This document shows positions 19,387 to 28,405 of a stretch of DNA of 64,000 nt, piece by piece; the first letter of the stretch is position 1; every line of letters begins with the position of its first letter. Made by a program: the position numbers and the translations under genes. The notes beneath the pieces are model-generated. The model was not told the origin of the DNA, made no database searches, and saw nothing but the letters and a program-made list of their open reading frames with translations. The DNA is from JAPPHA01 sp963662705 (GTDB lineage Bacteria; Pseudomonadota; Alphaproteobacteria; Rhodobacterales; Rhodobacteraceae), in assembly GCA_963662705.2 (NCBI GenBank), contig OY759767.1, positions 2,108,001 to 2,172,000 of the forward strand, given 5' to 3'.

Positions 19387-19388
19387 CA

Positions 19389-20243
19389 ATGGCGAGCACG
19401 GAGGCATCACATCGTGAACGAGGCGATGTCGCGTCGCCTCCGCGTGAATGGCGGCGCTTCAAATTTCCGGGGTCGCTGTACCGCTGGGGCGGGTTGCTGC
19501 TGGCGCTGGTCTTTTTGAGTTACTCGGTCGCCTATCTGAACATTCCGCTCGAGCGCTTCATCAACATGTTCGGCCGTGTGGGCAGTCTAGTCACCGACCG
19601 GTACTATCCGCCGGAGATCGATTATGTGACGGATCCCGACTATCTGGCTTCCGTCGTCGACACCATCCAGATGTCCTATCTCGGCGCTCTGTTCGGCCTG
19701 CTCATGGCGATACCGCTTGGCTGGTTCGGGTCCTATAACATGACGCCCAGCCGGCGTTACGTGTACCCGTTGGCCCGCTTCATGACGATGAGTGCGCGCG
19801 CGGTGCATGAAACCATCTGGGCGATCCTGTTTGTCACCATACTCGGCTTCGGCATGATGGCCGGAGTCCTGGCGTTGACCATGTTCTGCATAGGCTTTGC
19901 CGGCAAGCTGTTCGCAGAGGAGATCGAGGCCATCGACATGGGCCCGGTGGAAGCCATTCGGGCAACGGGAGCCAGTGAGTTGATGGTCATGGCTTATGGC
20001 GTATTTCCCCAGGTGCGCGTCGCCTTTACTGGCATTGGCATCTATACTTGGGACGTAGCCTTCCGCGCGGCGACGGTTGTCGGCTTCTTTGGCGCCGGTG
20101 GTATGGGCTGGTATCTGAAGCGCAATATTCTACAGATCGAAACTTACCGTGTCTCGGCAATCCTGCTCTCGATCGTCGTTCTGGTTCTGATCGCGGAAGG
20201 CGCATCCGCCTGGGCGCGGGCCCTGGTGGCGAAAGCCAAGTAG
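19389..20243 (+). CDS. phnE: Phosphonate ABC transporter permease (second PhnE)
   Basis: About 284 residues, membrane protein with the EAA loop PVEAIRATGASELMVMAYGV and the same fold as the preceding PhnE. ATG 19,389 lies two bases after the first phnE stop; the open frame extends further upstream but would overlap the previous gene. The N-terminal ~30 residues are a charged cytoplasmic tail. Convergent with the broken LysR gene downstream. Confidence 0.93.
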   Translation: MASTEASHRERGDVASPPREWRRFKFPGSLYRWGGLLLALVFLSYSVAYLNIPLERFINMFGRVGSLVTDRYYPPEIDYVTDPDYLASVVDTIQMSYLGALFGLLMAIPLGWFGSYNMTPSRRYVYPLARFMTMSARAVHETIWAILFVTILGFGMMAGVLALTMFCIGFAGKLFAEEIEAIDMGPVEAIRATGASELMVMAYGVFPQVRVAFTGIGIYTWDVAFRAATVVGFFGAGGMGWYLKRNILQIETYRVSAILLSIVVLVLIAEGASAWARALVAKAK

Positions 20244-20260
20244 CCGCAATCACGGCCCGC

Positions 20261-20698
20261 TTACTTTTCCCGACCTTCCACGATTGAGGCGACAAGATGC
20301 AGGAATTCCCGGATCAATGGCCTGTTGCGGCGTGACTTCAAACAGGCAATATAGGCGTGCGTGAACATCTCGGCATCGGTCACCGTCTATGGTTTGAGAT
20401 CCGGATGCGGCGCAAACTCCGTTTCCGAAATGACGCCGATTCCAAGGCCGCGGACGATCGCTTCGCGCAAGCCCTCCCGGCTTTCAGTCTCAAAACCGGT
20501 ACCACCGTCACGCCCCTCGCGGTGGCGGCGGTATCGAAGCCCTTTTTGGGTTGTGGAACTGGCGGTGCGGACGATCATTTCCTCGTCCTGCAACTCCTTT
20601 AGGCGAATATTGTTTCTGTCGGCCAACCTGTGCCGCCGGTTCACAACCACAAATATTCGGTGCCGGTTATAGAACACCGGATGTATCGTATCGCTAGC
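20261..20698 (-). pseudogene. 3' half of the split phosphonate-cluster LysR regulator
   Basis: The C-terminal effector-domain part (SDTIHPVFYNRHRIFVVVNR, then ESREGLREAIVRGLGIGVIS). It directly abuts the insertion at the CTAG target site. An in-frame TAG at 20,387-20,389 interrupts ...APHPDLKP-stop-TVTDAEMFTHAYIACL; reading continues in the same frame to TAA at 20,261. The segment between TTQKG and ETESR also reads better in another frame (FDTAATARGVTVVPV), so two compensating indels are likely. The matching N-terminal half is at 34,524-34,969. Joining the halves at CTAG restores the frame as GRDCASDTIHP. Clearly inactive. Confidence 0.88.
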
Positions 20699-22801
20699 CT
20701 CGATTTCCAACCCAACGGAATAATGTGCGCCCGGGATTTCAAAAGAAGCGTATCCTGAGGGTCCGGTTTCCGAGCCAGGGGATCGGCTGGGCGATCTCCC
20801 CGTAACCTGCAGCAAGCAGGAGCGGGTTGTTGGCGCGCCGTCCCAGGGTGACGATGATCTCGTCCCCGGTGATGCTGATGGTCGCGCTGGCGTTGACGAG
20901 CTTGCGGAAGATGGTGCGCGCCTTCGCAACCTCGAAGCCCTGTCCGACACGGATTCCGAGGAGCCTGTAGAGGCTGCTCGCCATCAGGGTGAGCTGGACA
21001 TCGAGATCGATGCGCATGGGCACGGCGGCAGAGAGCGCGTCCATGTGGAAGAAGTCGATGGCGTCGGCGATGGTGTTTTCGATCACCATGCGCCGGGCGT
21101 AGCGGTCGACGAGTCCGGAGGCGGGCTCGTCCATCTGGTTGCTCAACAGCAGGGTCGGCTTTTCGTGGCCGAGATCGGTGATGGCGATCTGGCGGACCTC
21201 GCCGGGATAGTCCCTGATGCGGATCCTGCGCTCGAGGATGCGGGGCCTGCGGTAGATGCGTCCGACATTGGCGAGGGTGATCCTGCGCCACGCCTCCGGC
21301 GGCTCGGCGAGCAGGGACGCGACCATTTGCGCCGTTCGCCGGCGCAGCGTCAGGAAGGCGATGCCCATGGCGTCGAGCCGGGCCAGGTTGGCATAGGTGG
21401 TCAGGCGGCTGTCGAAGACCAGTTCGGCGGGCAGCGCCCCGGTCCGCGCACGCCAGGCCTCGACGAAACGCAGAACCTCGTCGTTCTGCCGGTTCTTGCG
21501 CACGCCGGTGTTGGCATAGGCGAAGACCCGGGCGTCGGCATCGCGGGCGAGGAAGGCGAGAACGCCCTTCTGGCGCCGGCTGCGCTTCGAGACGTAGTGC
21601 TTCTCGATGAGCGCGTCGTCGCCGTGATAGGGGATGGTATGGAAGTCGAGGTCGAAGGACCTCCCGCCGCCGAAATCGACCCCGAGGCCGCGGACGGCAG
21701 AATGCCAGCGCTCCATCATGGCCGGACTGCCGCGCGGGTCCACCCGGCATGAATACTCGGTGAGCGTGGCACGCTTGGGAATGACGTTGAGACCGGCGAA
21801 GAGGGCGAGACCCGGATCGAGGGTCTCGGCCATGACCTGGGTCGGGCGTCCGATGCCCCAGAGCTTGAGCGCGAGCAGGGAGCGCAGGGCATCCCCGGCG
21901 GTGATCATGCGGCTCCCCGGCAGGGCGCAGTCGGCGGCGAGGGTGTCGATGTCGATGCGGGCGAGATCGGGGGCGAACAGGAACAGGCCGCCGAAGTCGG
22001 TGCGCAGGCTCCGGGGCGAGAGATCGAGTTCGCGCCGGTCGGCGACGGCGGCAAGCTCGGGATGGACCGCGCGGCTGCGTTCGTCGGGCGAGCGCCGCCA
22101 CAGCTTGGGCAGGCCTGCCCGCCTGATGACCCGCGCCACGGTGGTCTCGGAGACCGGGATCTTCTCCTTGCCGGTGAGATGATCGGCAATCTCCGCCGCC
22201 GAGAGGTTTTGTTTCCTGCGCAGCTCGACGATCCGCGCATCGCGGTCGGGTCCCGGCCGCGGCCTGCGCCTGCCGCGCCGGTCAGGCAGGAAGAAGGCTT
22301 CATCGGGTTCCCTGAGGAAGGCGGCGCGCAGGTTCCTGAGGGTTCCGGCTGCATAGCCGAAGCGCCCGGCGGCCTCGTCGACGGAGAGGCCGTCGACGAA
22401 GAGTGCGCGCAGGGCCTCATACTTCCTGTGTGTGCTGTTTTCGGGTTTGAGGAAGCGGTCTTCGGGGTTTTGCATGGCGGCTTTGCACTCATATTTGCCT
22501 GTTAGCCTGACAATTCCACCATATTTAGATATATCCCCCGGGTCAAGCGCAAAATCCGCTGTGTGGCCGTATCCGGGGTATAAGCGGGCAAAAACAGCCA
22601 TATCGGGAGGGTCGGCGGCTGCGATGATGGCCATTGCGGGTGACGACGGAATTCCGGCATCACGCTATACGACGGTGGCGGAATCAATCTAACTGTCAAT
22701 AATATATGCGACCGGGACTCCGGAAATCACCGATCAGGACGCGAAATCCCCTTGCCAGGGCGCAATTCCTTCACATTATTCAGTTGAGTTGGGGATCGAG
22801 G
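20699..22801 (-). mobile_element. Insertion sequence 1 (DDE type, CTAG target site)
   Basis: A 2,103-bp element. Its termini are imperfect inverted repeats of about 30 bases beginning CCTCGATTTCCAACCCAACG on the left and CCTCGATCCCCAACTCAACT read inward from the right. CTAG flanks it on both sides (20,695-20,698 and 22,802-22,805), consistent with a 4-bp target duplication. It carries one transposase gene on the - strand. Related to, but diverged from, insertion sequence 2, which shares the right-hand CTAG. I could not settle the ISfinder family: CTAG fits the YTAR targets of IS701, and IS1380-like elements are the other candidate. Confidence 0.85.
20739..22475 (-). CDS. DDE transposase of insertion sequence 1
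   Basis: About 578 residues from MQNPEDRF (22,475), the position matching its sister at 32,742; the open frame extends to 22,634. The N-terminal helix-turn-helix region (RKYEALRALFVDGLSVDEAA and AARVIRRAG-type repeats) precedes the DDE core. The likely catalytic residues are in DLDFHTIPYHGDD, LVFDSRLTTYANL and RRMVIENTIADAIDFFHMD. The frame is intact, so the enzyme may be active. Long open frames on the opposite strand are shadows. Confidence 0.82.
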   Translation of the reverse strand: MQNPEDRFLKPENSTHRKYEALRALFVDGLSVDEAAGRFGYAAGTLRNLRAAFLREPDEAFFLPDRRGRRRPRPGPDRDARIVELRRKQNLSAAEIADHLTGKEKIPVSETTVARVIRRAGLPKLWRRSPDERSRAVHPELAAVADRRELDLSPRSLRTDFGGLFLFAPDLARIDIDTLAADCALPGSRMITAGDALRSLLALKLWGIGRPTQVMAETLDPGLALFAGLNVIPKRATLTEYSCRVDPRGSPAMMERWHSAVRGLGVDFGGGRSFDLDFHTIPYHGDDALIEKHYVSKRSRRQKGVLAFLARDADARVFAYANTGVRKNRQNDEVLRFVEAWRARTGALPAELVFDSRLTTYANLARLDAMGIAFLTLRRRTAQMVASLLAEPPEAWRRITLANVGRIYRRPRILERRIRIRDYPGEVRQIAITDLGHEKPTLLLSNQMDEPASGLVDRYARRMVIENTIADAIDFFHMDALSAAVPMRIDLDVQLTLMASSLYRLLGIRVGQGFEVAKARTIFRKLVNASATISITGDEIIVTLGRRANNPLLLAAGYGEIAQPIPWLGNRTLRIRFF

Positions 22802-23474
22802 CTAGCCTGAATTGCCAGTGCGCCGTGAAAGGCGCGTCTTCCTTGCGGGTGCGAATCCCGCCCAACAATTGTCGCTTTCGGTTGGTAGCAGCCGGAGCGG
22901 GACATGGAGGCAACGACATGGACTGAAGCACTCCGGTGTCAAAGGACTGCGCAGAGCAGTTTAGCGAGCAGACAGGCGTGCAGCGAGTCTGGCTGCTGAA
23001 CTAGCGGGTGGAAGTCCCGCCGGCGCAATTCTTGGTTTGGCGCCGTAGCATGTCCCACGGGTACGGGGGTGACCACGTGCCTGCGAGCTGGGATGTAGAA
23101 AGCCATCGTGGGCTTGGCTGGAGCAAGGCTCCAACCCGGTCCGGTCAGTCAGGATGGCGAGCGAACCGGAGGGCCGTAGCGAAAGTGAACGATCGTTGAT
23201 GCGACGAAAACTCGCCCCCACATGGAAGCTGACTTGTGGGGATATTGGAGGATGCCAAGGGTCAGCCTGTTACCCGATGGCTAGCACCGGTGCGGAAGAA
23301 CCGAGGTGAGCACGCACCGGGTCCCCCGGCGTAGAGACGGCGGCAATCCGGGAAAGTTCAGCAGTGAAAGATCGGAAGCATCTGTGTTTGGTTTCAATGC
23401 CGATTTAGGTCCAAATCCATGATTTTCGATCTGTCATCGGAAAGTTATCCCTGACTTGTCCACAGGTCTGATTT

Positions 23475-24464
23475 TCAACCGACACCCGGTTCCGGAGCAG
23501 TGGCCGTCCAGTTTCGGTCATCGCGTACGAGCACGTTGGCGAGAATGACCAATTTGCGCATGACCGCAGTCAGGGCAACCTTGTGCGCTTTACCCCTGCC
23601 GATCAGCCGATCGTAGAAGCTCTTCATGTCGGGGTTGAACTGGATCGCGGAGGTTGCGGCCATGTAGAGGGTATTGCGCGGGAGCATGCGCCCGCCCTTG
23701 ATGTATCTCTGTCCCTTTCGCTTCCCGCTGTCATCGGGATATGGTGCCAGGCCGGCCAGGGCAGCGGCAGCGTGCCGGTCGACGGTGCCGAGTTCCGGGA
23801 TCTCGGCACAAAGCACGGCGGCGGTGACCGCGCCGAAGCCCTTGATCGACTGCAGGATCCTGGCGCGGCGGGCGAATTCGGGATTGTTCGCAATCAGCGT
23901 ACGGATCGCGTCCTCGAGCCGGGCGATCTGTTGCTCGAACTGCCCGATCATGTGGGCCGTCACTGCGACCGCCTCGGGGGCCTCGTATTCCCGGTTTGCA
24001 TTGACGTACGCGGCCTTGTCGGCGGCCAGCTTCGCGCGTGCCCGGCACAGGTCGGCGAGCTGGAGTTGTTCCTCGCCGAGCGGTTCCGTCACCTCCGGAC
24101 CCATGACCTGTCCCAGCCATGCCAGCAGGGATGCATCGAGGGGATCGGTCTTTGCCATCTGGCCCGCGGCCTGGGCGAAGCGCCGGGCCCTCAGCGGACT
24201 GACCACTGCCACCGGGAGACCGCCGGCGTGCAGGCTCTGGTGCAGTGCCCGGTGATAGCGGCCGGTCGCCTCGACGACGACAAGCTCGACACCGGCCTTG
24301 TGCAGCATCGTGCGCAATCCGCGGCGCCCGCCGGCGTCGTTCGGGAACTGCCGCGTTTCACCCGTCGGTTCGATGTGGACGTCGAGATGGGCCTTGCCGA
24401 CATCGATACCGGCGACCACCTCGACCACCTTTTCCTGATTGATATTCTGTGATTTCTGGTTCAT
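23475..24464 (-). CDS. IS110-family transposase, copy A
   Basis: About 329 residues from ATG 24,464, which has GAGGACC just upstream (the frame extends to 24,509). The RuvC-like DEDD domain shows GIDVGKAHLDV, VVVEATGRYHRAL and MAKTDPLDASLLAWL. The C-terminal domain has LQSIKGFGAVTAAVL and the serine region NTLYMAATSAIQF. Intact. IS110 enzymes are guided by a bridge RNA encoded in the element's non-coding end. Confidence 0.92.
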   Translation of the reverse strand: MNQKSQNINQEKVVEVVAGIDVGKAHLDVHIEPTGETRQFPNDAGGRRGLRTMLHKAGVELVVVEATGRYHRALHQSLHAGGLPVAVVSPLRARRFAQAAGQMAKTDPLDASLLAWLGQVMGPEVTEPLGEEQLQLADLCRARAKLAADKAAYVNANREYEAPEAVAVTAHMIGQFEQQIARLEDAIRTLIANNPEFARRARILQSIKGFGAVTAAVLCAEIPELGTVDRHAAAALAGLAPYPDDSGKRKGQRYIKGGRMLPRNTLYMAATSAIQFNPDMKSFYDRLIGRGKAHKVALTAVMRKLVILANVLVRDDRNWTATAPEPGVG

Positions 24465-24830
24465 GGTCCTCGTCTCATCGTTTGTGTCCCGATACTCCTG
24501 TCCTTGCATATCATTCGGGCCTCGCGCCCCCGCATCTGTTCAGGACGACCGGGACATGATGGGGAGGGGCGACCAGGCTTCCGAACGGATCTTTATCCAT
24601 GGTGAGTAGTCGGTCCGACCCCTCCCCGGCGGGGAAGGTGGCCACCTTCCCCGCAATCCCTGTCCCATGCAAGCACGCAACAGGAATGTTCCGATTCATG
24701 TGAAGACGACCATTGCAAGGCCGCACTTTTCCACAGATCCGCGCCAAAAAAATCTGTGGATAACTTGATTCAATTCTTTTCATGAATGTTGTCATACAAG
24801 GTGAGGAGGACAGACAGGATGTTGTGACCC
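24465..24830 (-). ncRNA. Candidate bridge-RNA region of IS110 copy A
   Basis: About 350 non-coding bases upstream of the transposase start, the position of the bridge RNA in IS110-group elements. It holds a perfect 26-base palindrome at 24,629-24,654 (arms GCGGGGAAGGTGG) and a 9-bp stem TCCACAGAT/ATCTGTGGA around 24,730-24,765. The RNA itself and its guide loops are inferred from element architecture, not shown. Confidence 0.45.
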
Positions 24831-25164
24831 TCGAATGTCAAGGACCGCGCCTATAACCGCGAGTGCGGGAAATGGTGCGGAGTCCTCCTGACTGGCGGAT
24901 GAGGTCGATTAAGCGGTGATGGGCGGGACAACACAACCCGGCTGGAGCGAGGACCTCTGGGCTCAGGTGGCGAAGGTGGCAGGTCATGGCGGGACTCAGA
25001 GCCCGTCGCCGACCGAGGATACCATCCAGATCAAAGGGTGGTGCTGTCGAGCCGAAGGGCGGCGCAAACGCGGGATGGTGCCACGGGCATGGCTGGGTCA
25101 GCCTTAAACGTGGCGGATGTCGCGGAAGGCACCGTACCGAACTCCATTGGGGTGCCTGGTGCTT

Positions 25165-25201
25165 GAAGCCGTACCCGGGAAAACCGGACGTACGGAATTT
25201 C
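25165..25201 (+). ncRNA. Group II intron domain V (unit I, first copy)
   Basis: AAGCCGTACCCGG-GAAA-ACCGGACGTACGG has the domain V AGC triad, GAAA-type loop and closing stem. A wobble-paired domain VI stem (GGGTGCTGG with CCAGTGCCC) follows at 25,206-25,256. Confidence 0.7.
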
Positions 25202-25836
25202 AGGGGGGGTGCTGGAAACGTGACCTGTGGTGCGCGCGCCAGTGCCCTACCCGACCGGAACGCGAAGTGAACGCTGAGCAGGCCTCGAAAACTGCAATGC
25301 GGGAGCCGACCCTCCGTTAGTTAGGGGAAGGCCGAAGGCGATACGGGAAGCAAGCGACAGATGCACCAAATCGTTCCCGCCGGGGTACTGGCGTCGGCAT
25401 GTCTGCAAGAGGGAAGACGCTGCAACACGGGAAGCTCTGTCGGTGGTGGGCACGCACCAACCGGAAATCCGCGAGGACCAGTCCGGGCCGTCAGGGTGGC
25501 GGAGAGGCCCGTAGTACTGAGGACGCCGGGTAATGCCGGTCGAGGGAAGGGGCCTCAGGTTGGAGAGATGCGGAAAGGATGAACGCTTGCGGGAGTGGCT
25601 CAGCCTATAACCCCGCCTTGAGGGCAGAGACTTCGGAACGCGTCACATGCGGAAGCGAAGGGGTCGGACCCGAACGGTTCGACGCCGCCGGGGCGTGAAC
25701 AGGCCCGGCGGCACACCGGAAACGACGCGGGAGGCAGGATGGCTGCCGTGCAGTGGCCTCGGGTTGCCGGACCAACCGGCTCCTCCCCCACGACCCGTTC
25801 TGGTGGTCCGTGTGCGAGGTGCATGATCCCACTGGA

Positions 25837-25871
25837 GAGCCCGGTGCGGGAAATCCGCACGCCGGGTTCGG
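25837..25871 (+). ncRNA. Group II intron domain V (unit II, first copy)
   Basis: GAGCCCGGTGCGG-GAAA-TCCGCACGCCGGGTTC: textbook domain V with AGC triad and GAAA tetraloop. The associated 3' end CGACTCTAC lies at 25,979, but intron-like sequence continues after it. Confidence 0.8.
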
Positions 25872-26441
25872 AGAGCGGGGGACTGGAAACGCGGCTATGG
25901 GAGCCGGACTGAGGCCCGGAGCGAAAGCGACGGACAAGCCACCGGACCCTAAAGCTGGCGCGCCAGCCCCCGACTCTACGGGTGGAAGTCCCGCCGGCGC
26001 AATTCTCAGTTTGGCGCCGTAGCATATCCCACTGGTACCGGGGTGACCCTGTATCAGCGAGCTGGGAAGTAAGAAGCCGTCGTAGGCCAAATGCAGAATT
26101 GCCTTTGGTCTGGTCAGCCAGGACGGCGAGCAAACCGGAGGGCCGTAGCGAAAGCGAACGATTGTTTGAAGCGACGAAACTTCCTTCCCACATGAAGCTG
26201 ATTTGTGGGGTAAACGGGGACGCCAAGGGTCTGTTAGCAATCTGATGGCCAGAGCCGATGCGGAAGAACTGAGGTGCACGCATCGGGATCCCCCGACGTA
26301 GAGACGGCGGCAATTCGGGAAAGTTCAATGGTGAAAGATCGGAAGCATCTGTGTTTGGTTTCAATGCCGATTTAGGTCCAAATCCATGATTTTCGATCTG
26401 TCATCGGAAAGTTATCCCTGACTTGTCCACAGGTCTGATTT

Positions 26442-27431
26442 TCAACCGACACCCGGTTCCGGAGCAGTGGCCGTCCAGTTTCGGTCATCGCGTACGAGCA
26501 CGTTGGCGAGAATGACCAATTTGCGCATGACCGCAGTCAGGGCAACCTTGTGCGCTTTACCCCTGCCGATCAGCCGATCGTAGAAGCTCTTCATGTCGGG
26601 GTTGAACTGGATCGCGGAGGTTGCGGCCATGTAGAGGGTATTGCGCGGGAGCATGCGCCCGCCCTTGATGTATCTCTGTCCCTTTCGCTTCCCGCTGTCA
26701 TCGGGATATGGTGCCAGGCCGGCCAGGGCAGCGGCAGCGTGCCGGTCGACGGTGCCGAGTTCCGGGATCTCGGCACAAAGCACGGCGGCGGTGACCGCGC
26801 CGAAGCCCTTGATCGACTGCAGGATCCTGGCGCGGCGGGCGAATTCGGGATTGTTCGCAATCAGCGTACGGATCGCGTCCTCGAGCCGGGCGATCTGTTG
26901 CTCGAACTGCCCGATCATGTGGGCCGTCACTGCGACCGCCTCGGGGGCCTCGTATTCCCGGTTTGCATTGACGTACGCGGCCTTGTCGGCGGCCAGCTTC
27001 GCGCGTGCCCGGCACAGGTCGGCGAGCTGGAGTTGTTCCTCGCCGAGCGGTTCCGTCACCTCCGGACCCATGACCTGTCCCAGCCATGCCAGCAGGGATG
27101 CATCGAGGGGATCGGTCTTTGCCATCTGGCCCGCGGCCTGGGCGAAGCGCCGGGCCCTCAGCGGACTGACCACTGCCACCGGGAGACCGCCGGCGTGCAG
27201 GCTCTGGTGCAGTGCCCGGTGATAGCGGCCGGTCGCCTCGACGACGACAAGCTCGACACCGGCCTTGTGCAGCATCGTGCGCAATCCGCGGCGCCCGCCG
27301 GCGTCGTTCGGGAACTGCCGCGTTTCACCCGTCGGTTCGATGTGGACGTCGAGATGGGCCTTGCCGACATCGATACCGGCGACCACCTCGACCACCTTTT
27401 CCTGATTGATATTCTGTGATTTCTGGTTCAT
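26442..27431 (-). CDS. IS110-family transposase, copy B
   Basis: The translation is identical to copy A over its whole length, including the DEDD motifs GIDVGK, VVVEATG and KTDPLDA. The start is at 27,431 with the same GAGGACC signal. Identity of the transposase inside diverged flanks suggests recent copying or gene conversion. Confidence 0.92.
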   Translation of the reverse strand: MNQKSQNINQEKVVEVVAGIDVGKAHLDVHIEPTGETRQFPNDAGGRRGLRTMLHKAGVELVVVEATGRYHRALHQSLHAGGLPVAVVSPLRARRFAQAAGQMAKTDPLDASLLAWLGQVMGPEVTEPLGEEQLQLADLCRARAKLAADKAAYVNANREYEAPEAVAVTAHMIGQFEQQIARLEDAIRTLIANNPEFARRARILQSIKGFGAVTAAVLCAEIPELGTVDRHAAAALAGLAPYPDDSGKRKGQRYIKGGRMLPRNTLYMAATSAIQFNPDMKSFYDRLIGRGKAHKVALTAVMRKLVILANVLVRDDRNWTATAPEPGVG

Positions 27432-27797
27432 GGTCCTCGTCTCATCGTTTGTGTCCCGATACTCCTGTCCTTGCATATCATTCGGGCCTCGCGCCCCCGC
27501 ATCTGTTCAGGACGACCGGGACATGATGGGGAGGGGCGACCAGGCTTCCGAACGGATCTTTATCCATGGTGAGTAGTCGGTCCGACCCCTCCCCGGCGGG
27601 GAAGGTGGCCACCTTCCCCGCAATCCCTGTCCCATGCAAGCACGCAACAGGAATGTTCCGATTCATGTGAAGACGACCATTGCAAGGCCGCACTTTTCCA
27701 CAGATCCGCGCCAAAAAAATCTGTGGATAACTTGATTCAATTCTTTTCATGAATGTTGTCATACAAGGTGAGGAGGACAGACAGGATGTTGTGACCC
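27432..27797 (-). ncRNA. Candidate bridge-RNA region of IS110 copy B
   Basis: Identical to the copy A region, with the 26-base palindrome at 27,596-27,621. If both copies express it, the guide would be the same, in keeping with insertion at the same site of both intron repeats. Confidence 0.45.
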
Positions 27798-28132
27798 TCG
27801 AATGTCAAGGACCGCGCCTATAACCGCGAGTGCGGGAAATGGTGCGGAGTCCTCCTGACTGGCGGATGAGGTCGATTAAGCGGTGATGGTTGGGACAACA
27901 CAACCCGGCTGGAGCGAGGACCTCTGGGCCCAGGTGGCGAAGGTGGCAGGTCATGCCGGGACACAGAGCCCGGTGCCGACCGTGGATACCATCCGGATTG
28001 AAGGATGGTGCTGTCGAGCCGAAGGACGGTGTAAACGCGGGATATCGCGACGGGTATGGCCGGGTCAGCCTTAAGCGTTGCGGTAGTCGCGGAAGGCACC
28101 GTACCGATCTCCCTCCGGGGTGCCTGGTGCTT

Positions 28133-28169
28133 GAAGCCGTACCCGGGAAAACCGGACGTACGGAATTTC
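28133..28169 (+). ncRNA. Group II intron domain V (unit I, second copy)
   Basis: Same hairpin as at 25,165 (AAGCCGTACCCGG-GAAA-ACCGGACGTACGG), 2,968 bases further on. It is followed by the same domain VI-like sequence, which the RIT element then interrupts 55 bases later. Confidence 0.7.
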
Positions 28170-28240
28170 AGGGGGGGTGCTGGAAACGTGACCTGTGGTG
28201 CGCGCCAGTGCCCTACCCGACCGGAACGCGAGTGAACGCC

Positions 28241-28260
28241 ATATGCGCTGTAGCGCATAT
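28241..28260. repeat. 20-base palindrome abutting the RIT left end
   Basis: ATATGCGCT-GT-AGCGCATAT. It is absent from the uninterrupted intron copy at ~25,275 and from the right RIT end, so it arrived with the RIT element. It resembles the TTATGCGCTG motif inside the RIT terminal repeats, a plausible recombinase core site. Confidence 0.6.
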
Positions 28261-28350
28261 GGCGTTTTATGAGCTGTTTCCCGTTATGCGCTGGACAGGT
28301 CCTAACCCTATGTACAACCATGGGTGGACCTTTTCTGTACAGCGCATAAC
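28261..28350 (+). repeat. RIT left terminal inverted repeat (90 bp)
   Basis: It begins GGCGTTTTATGAGCTGTTTC and ends TACAGCGCATAAC. It matches the reverse complement of 31,628-31,717 with a single visible mismatch (GGACAG versus GGTCAG). Confidence 0.9.
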
Positions 28351-28405
28351 GGTACGTGGTTCTTTAGGCTATGGTCGGTGATTTCTTCAGTAAAGGAAAC
28401 CGACC

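Larger units (their letters stand above)
23364..24922 (-). mobile_element. IS110 copy A (identical tract with copy B)
   Basis: A 1,559-bp stretch that appears identical to 26,331-27,889 (constant offset 2,967), while the intron sequence to its left differs between the two copies. The element proper lies inside this stretch: about 110 bases, the transposase gene, then ~350 non-coding bases upstream of the gene. The exact termini are not resolvable because the identity runs on into intron sequence on the right. Confidence 0.75.
26331..27889 (-). mobile_element. IS110 copy B (identical tract with copy A)
   Basis: Same 1,559-bp stretch as copy A, in the same orientation and at the same relative position within the second, diverged intron repeat. 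The left flank differs from copy A (TTCAATG versus TTCAGCA immediately before GTGAAAGATCGG). Confidence 0.75.

Noticed and set aside
20641..22101. 486-residue Arg/Pro-rich frame over insertion sequence 1
   Set aside because: It is a third-frame shadow of the transposase; its composition is typical of frame-shifted GC-rich DNA.
23583..24452. Long + strand frames opposite both IS110 transposases (289 residues at 23,583 and 26,550)
   Set aside because: They are antisense shadows of a GC-rich gene with clear IS110 motifs on the - strand, and they have no family resemblance.
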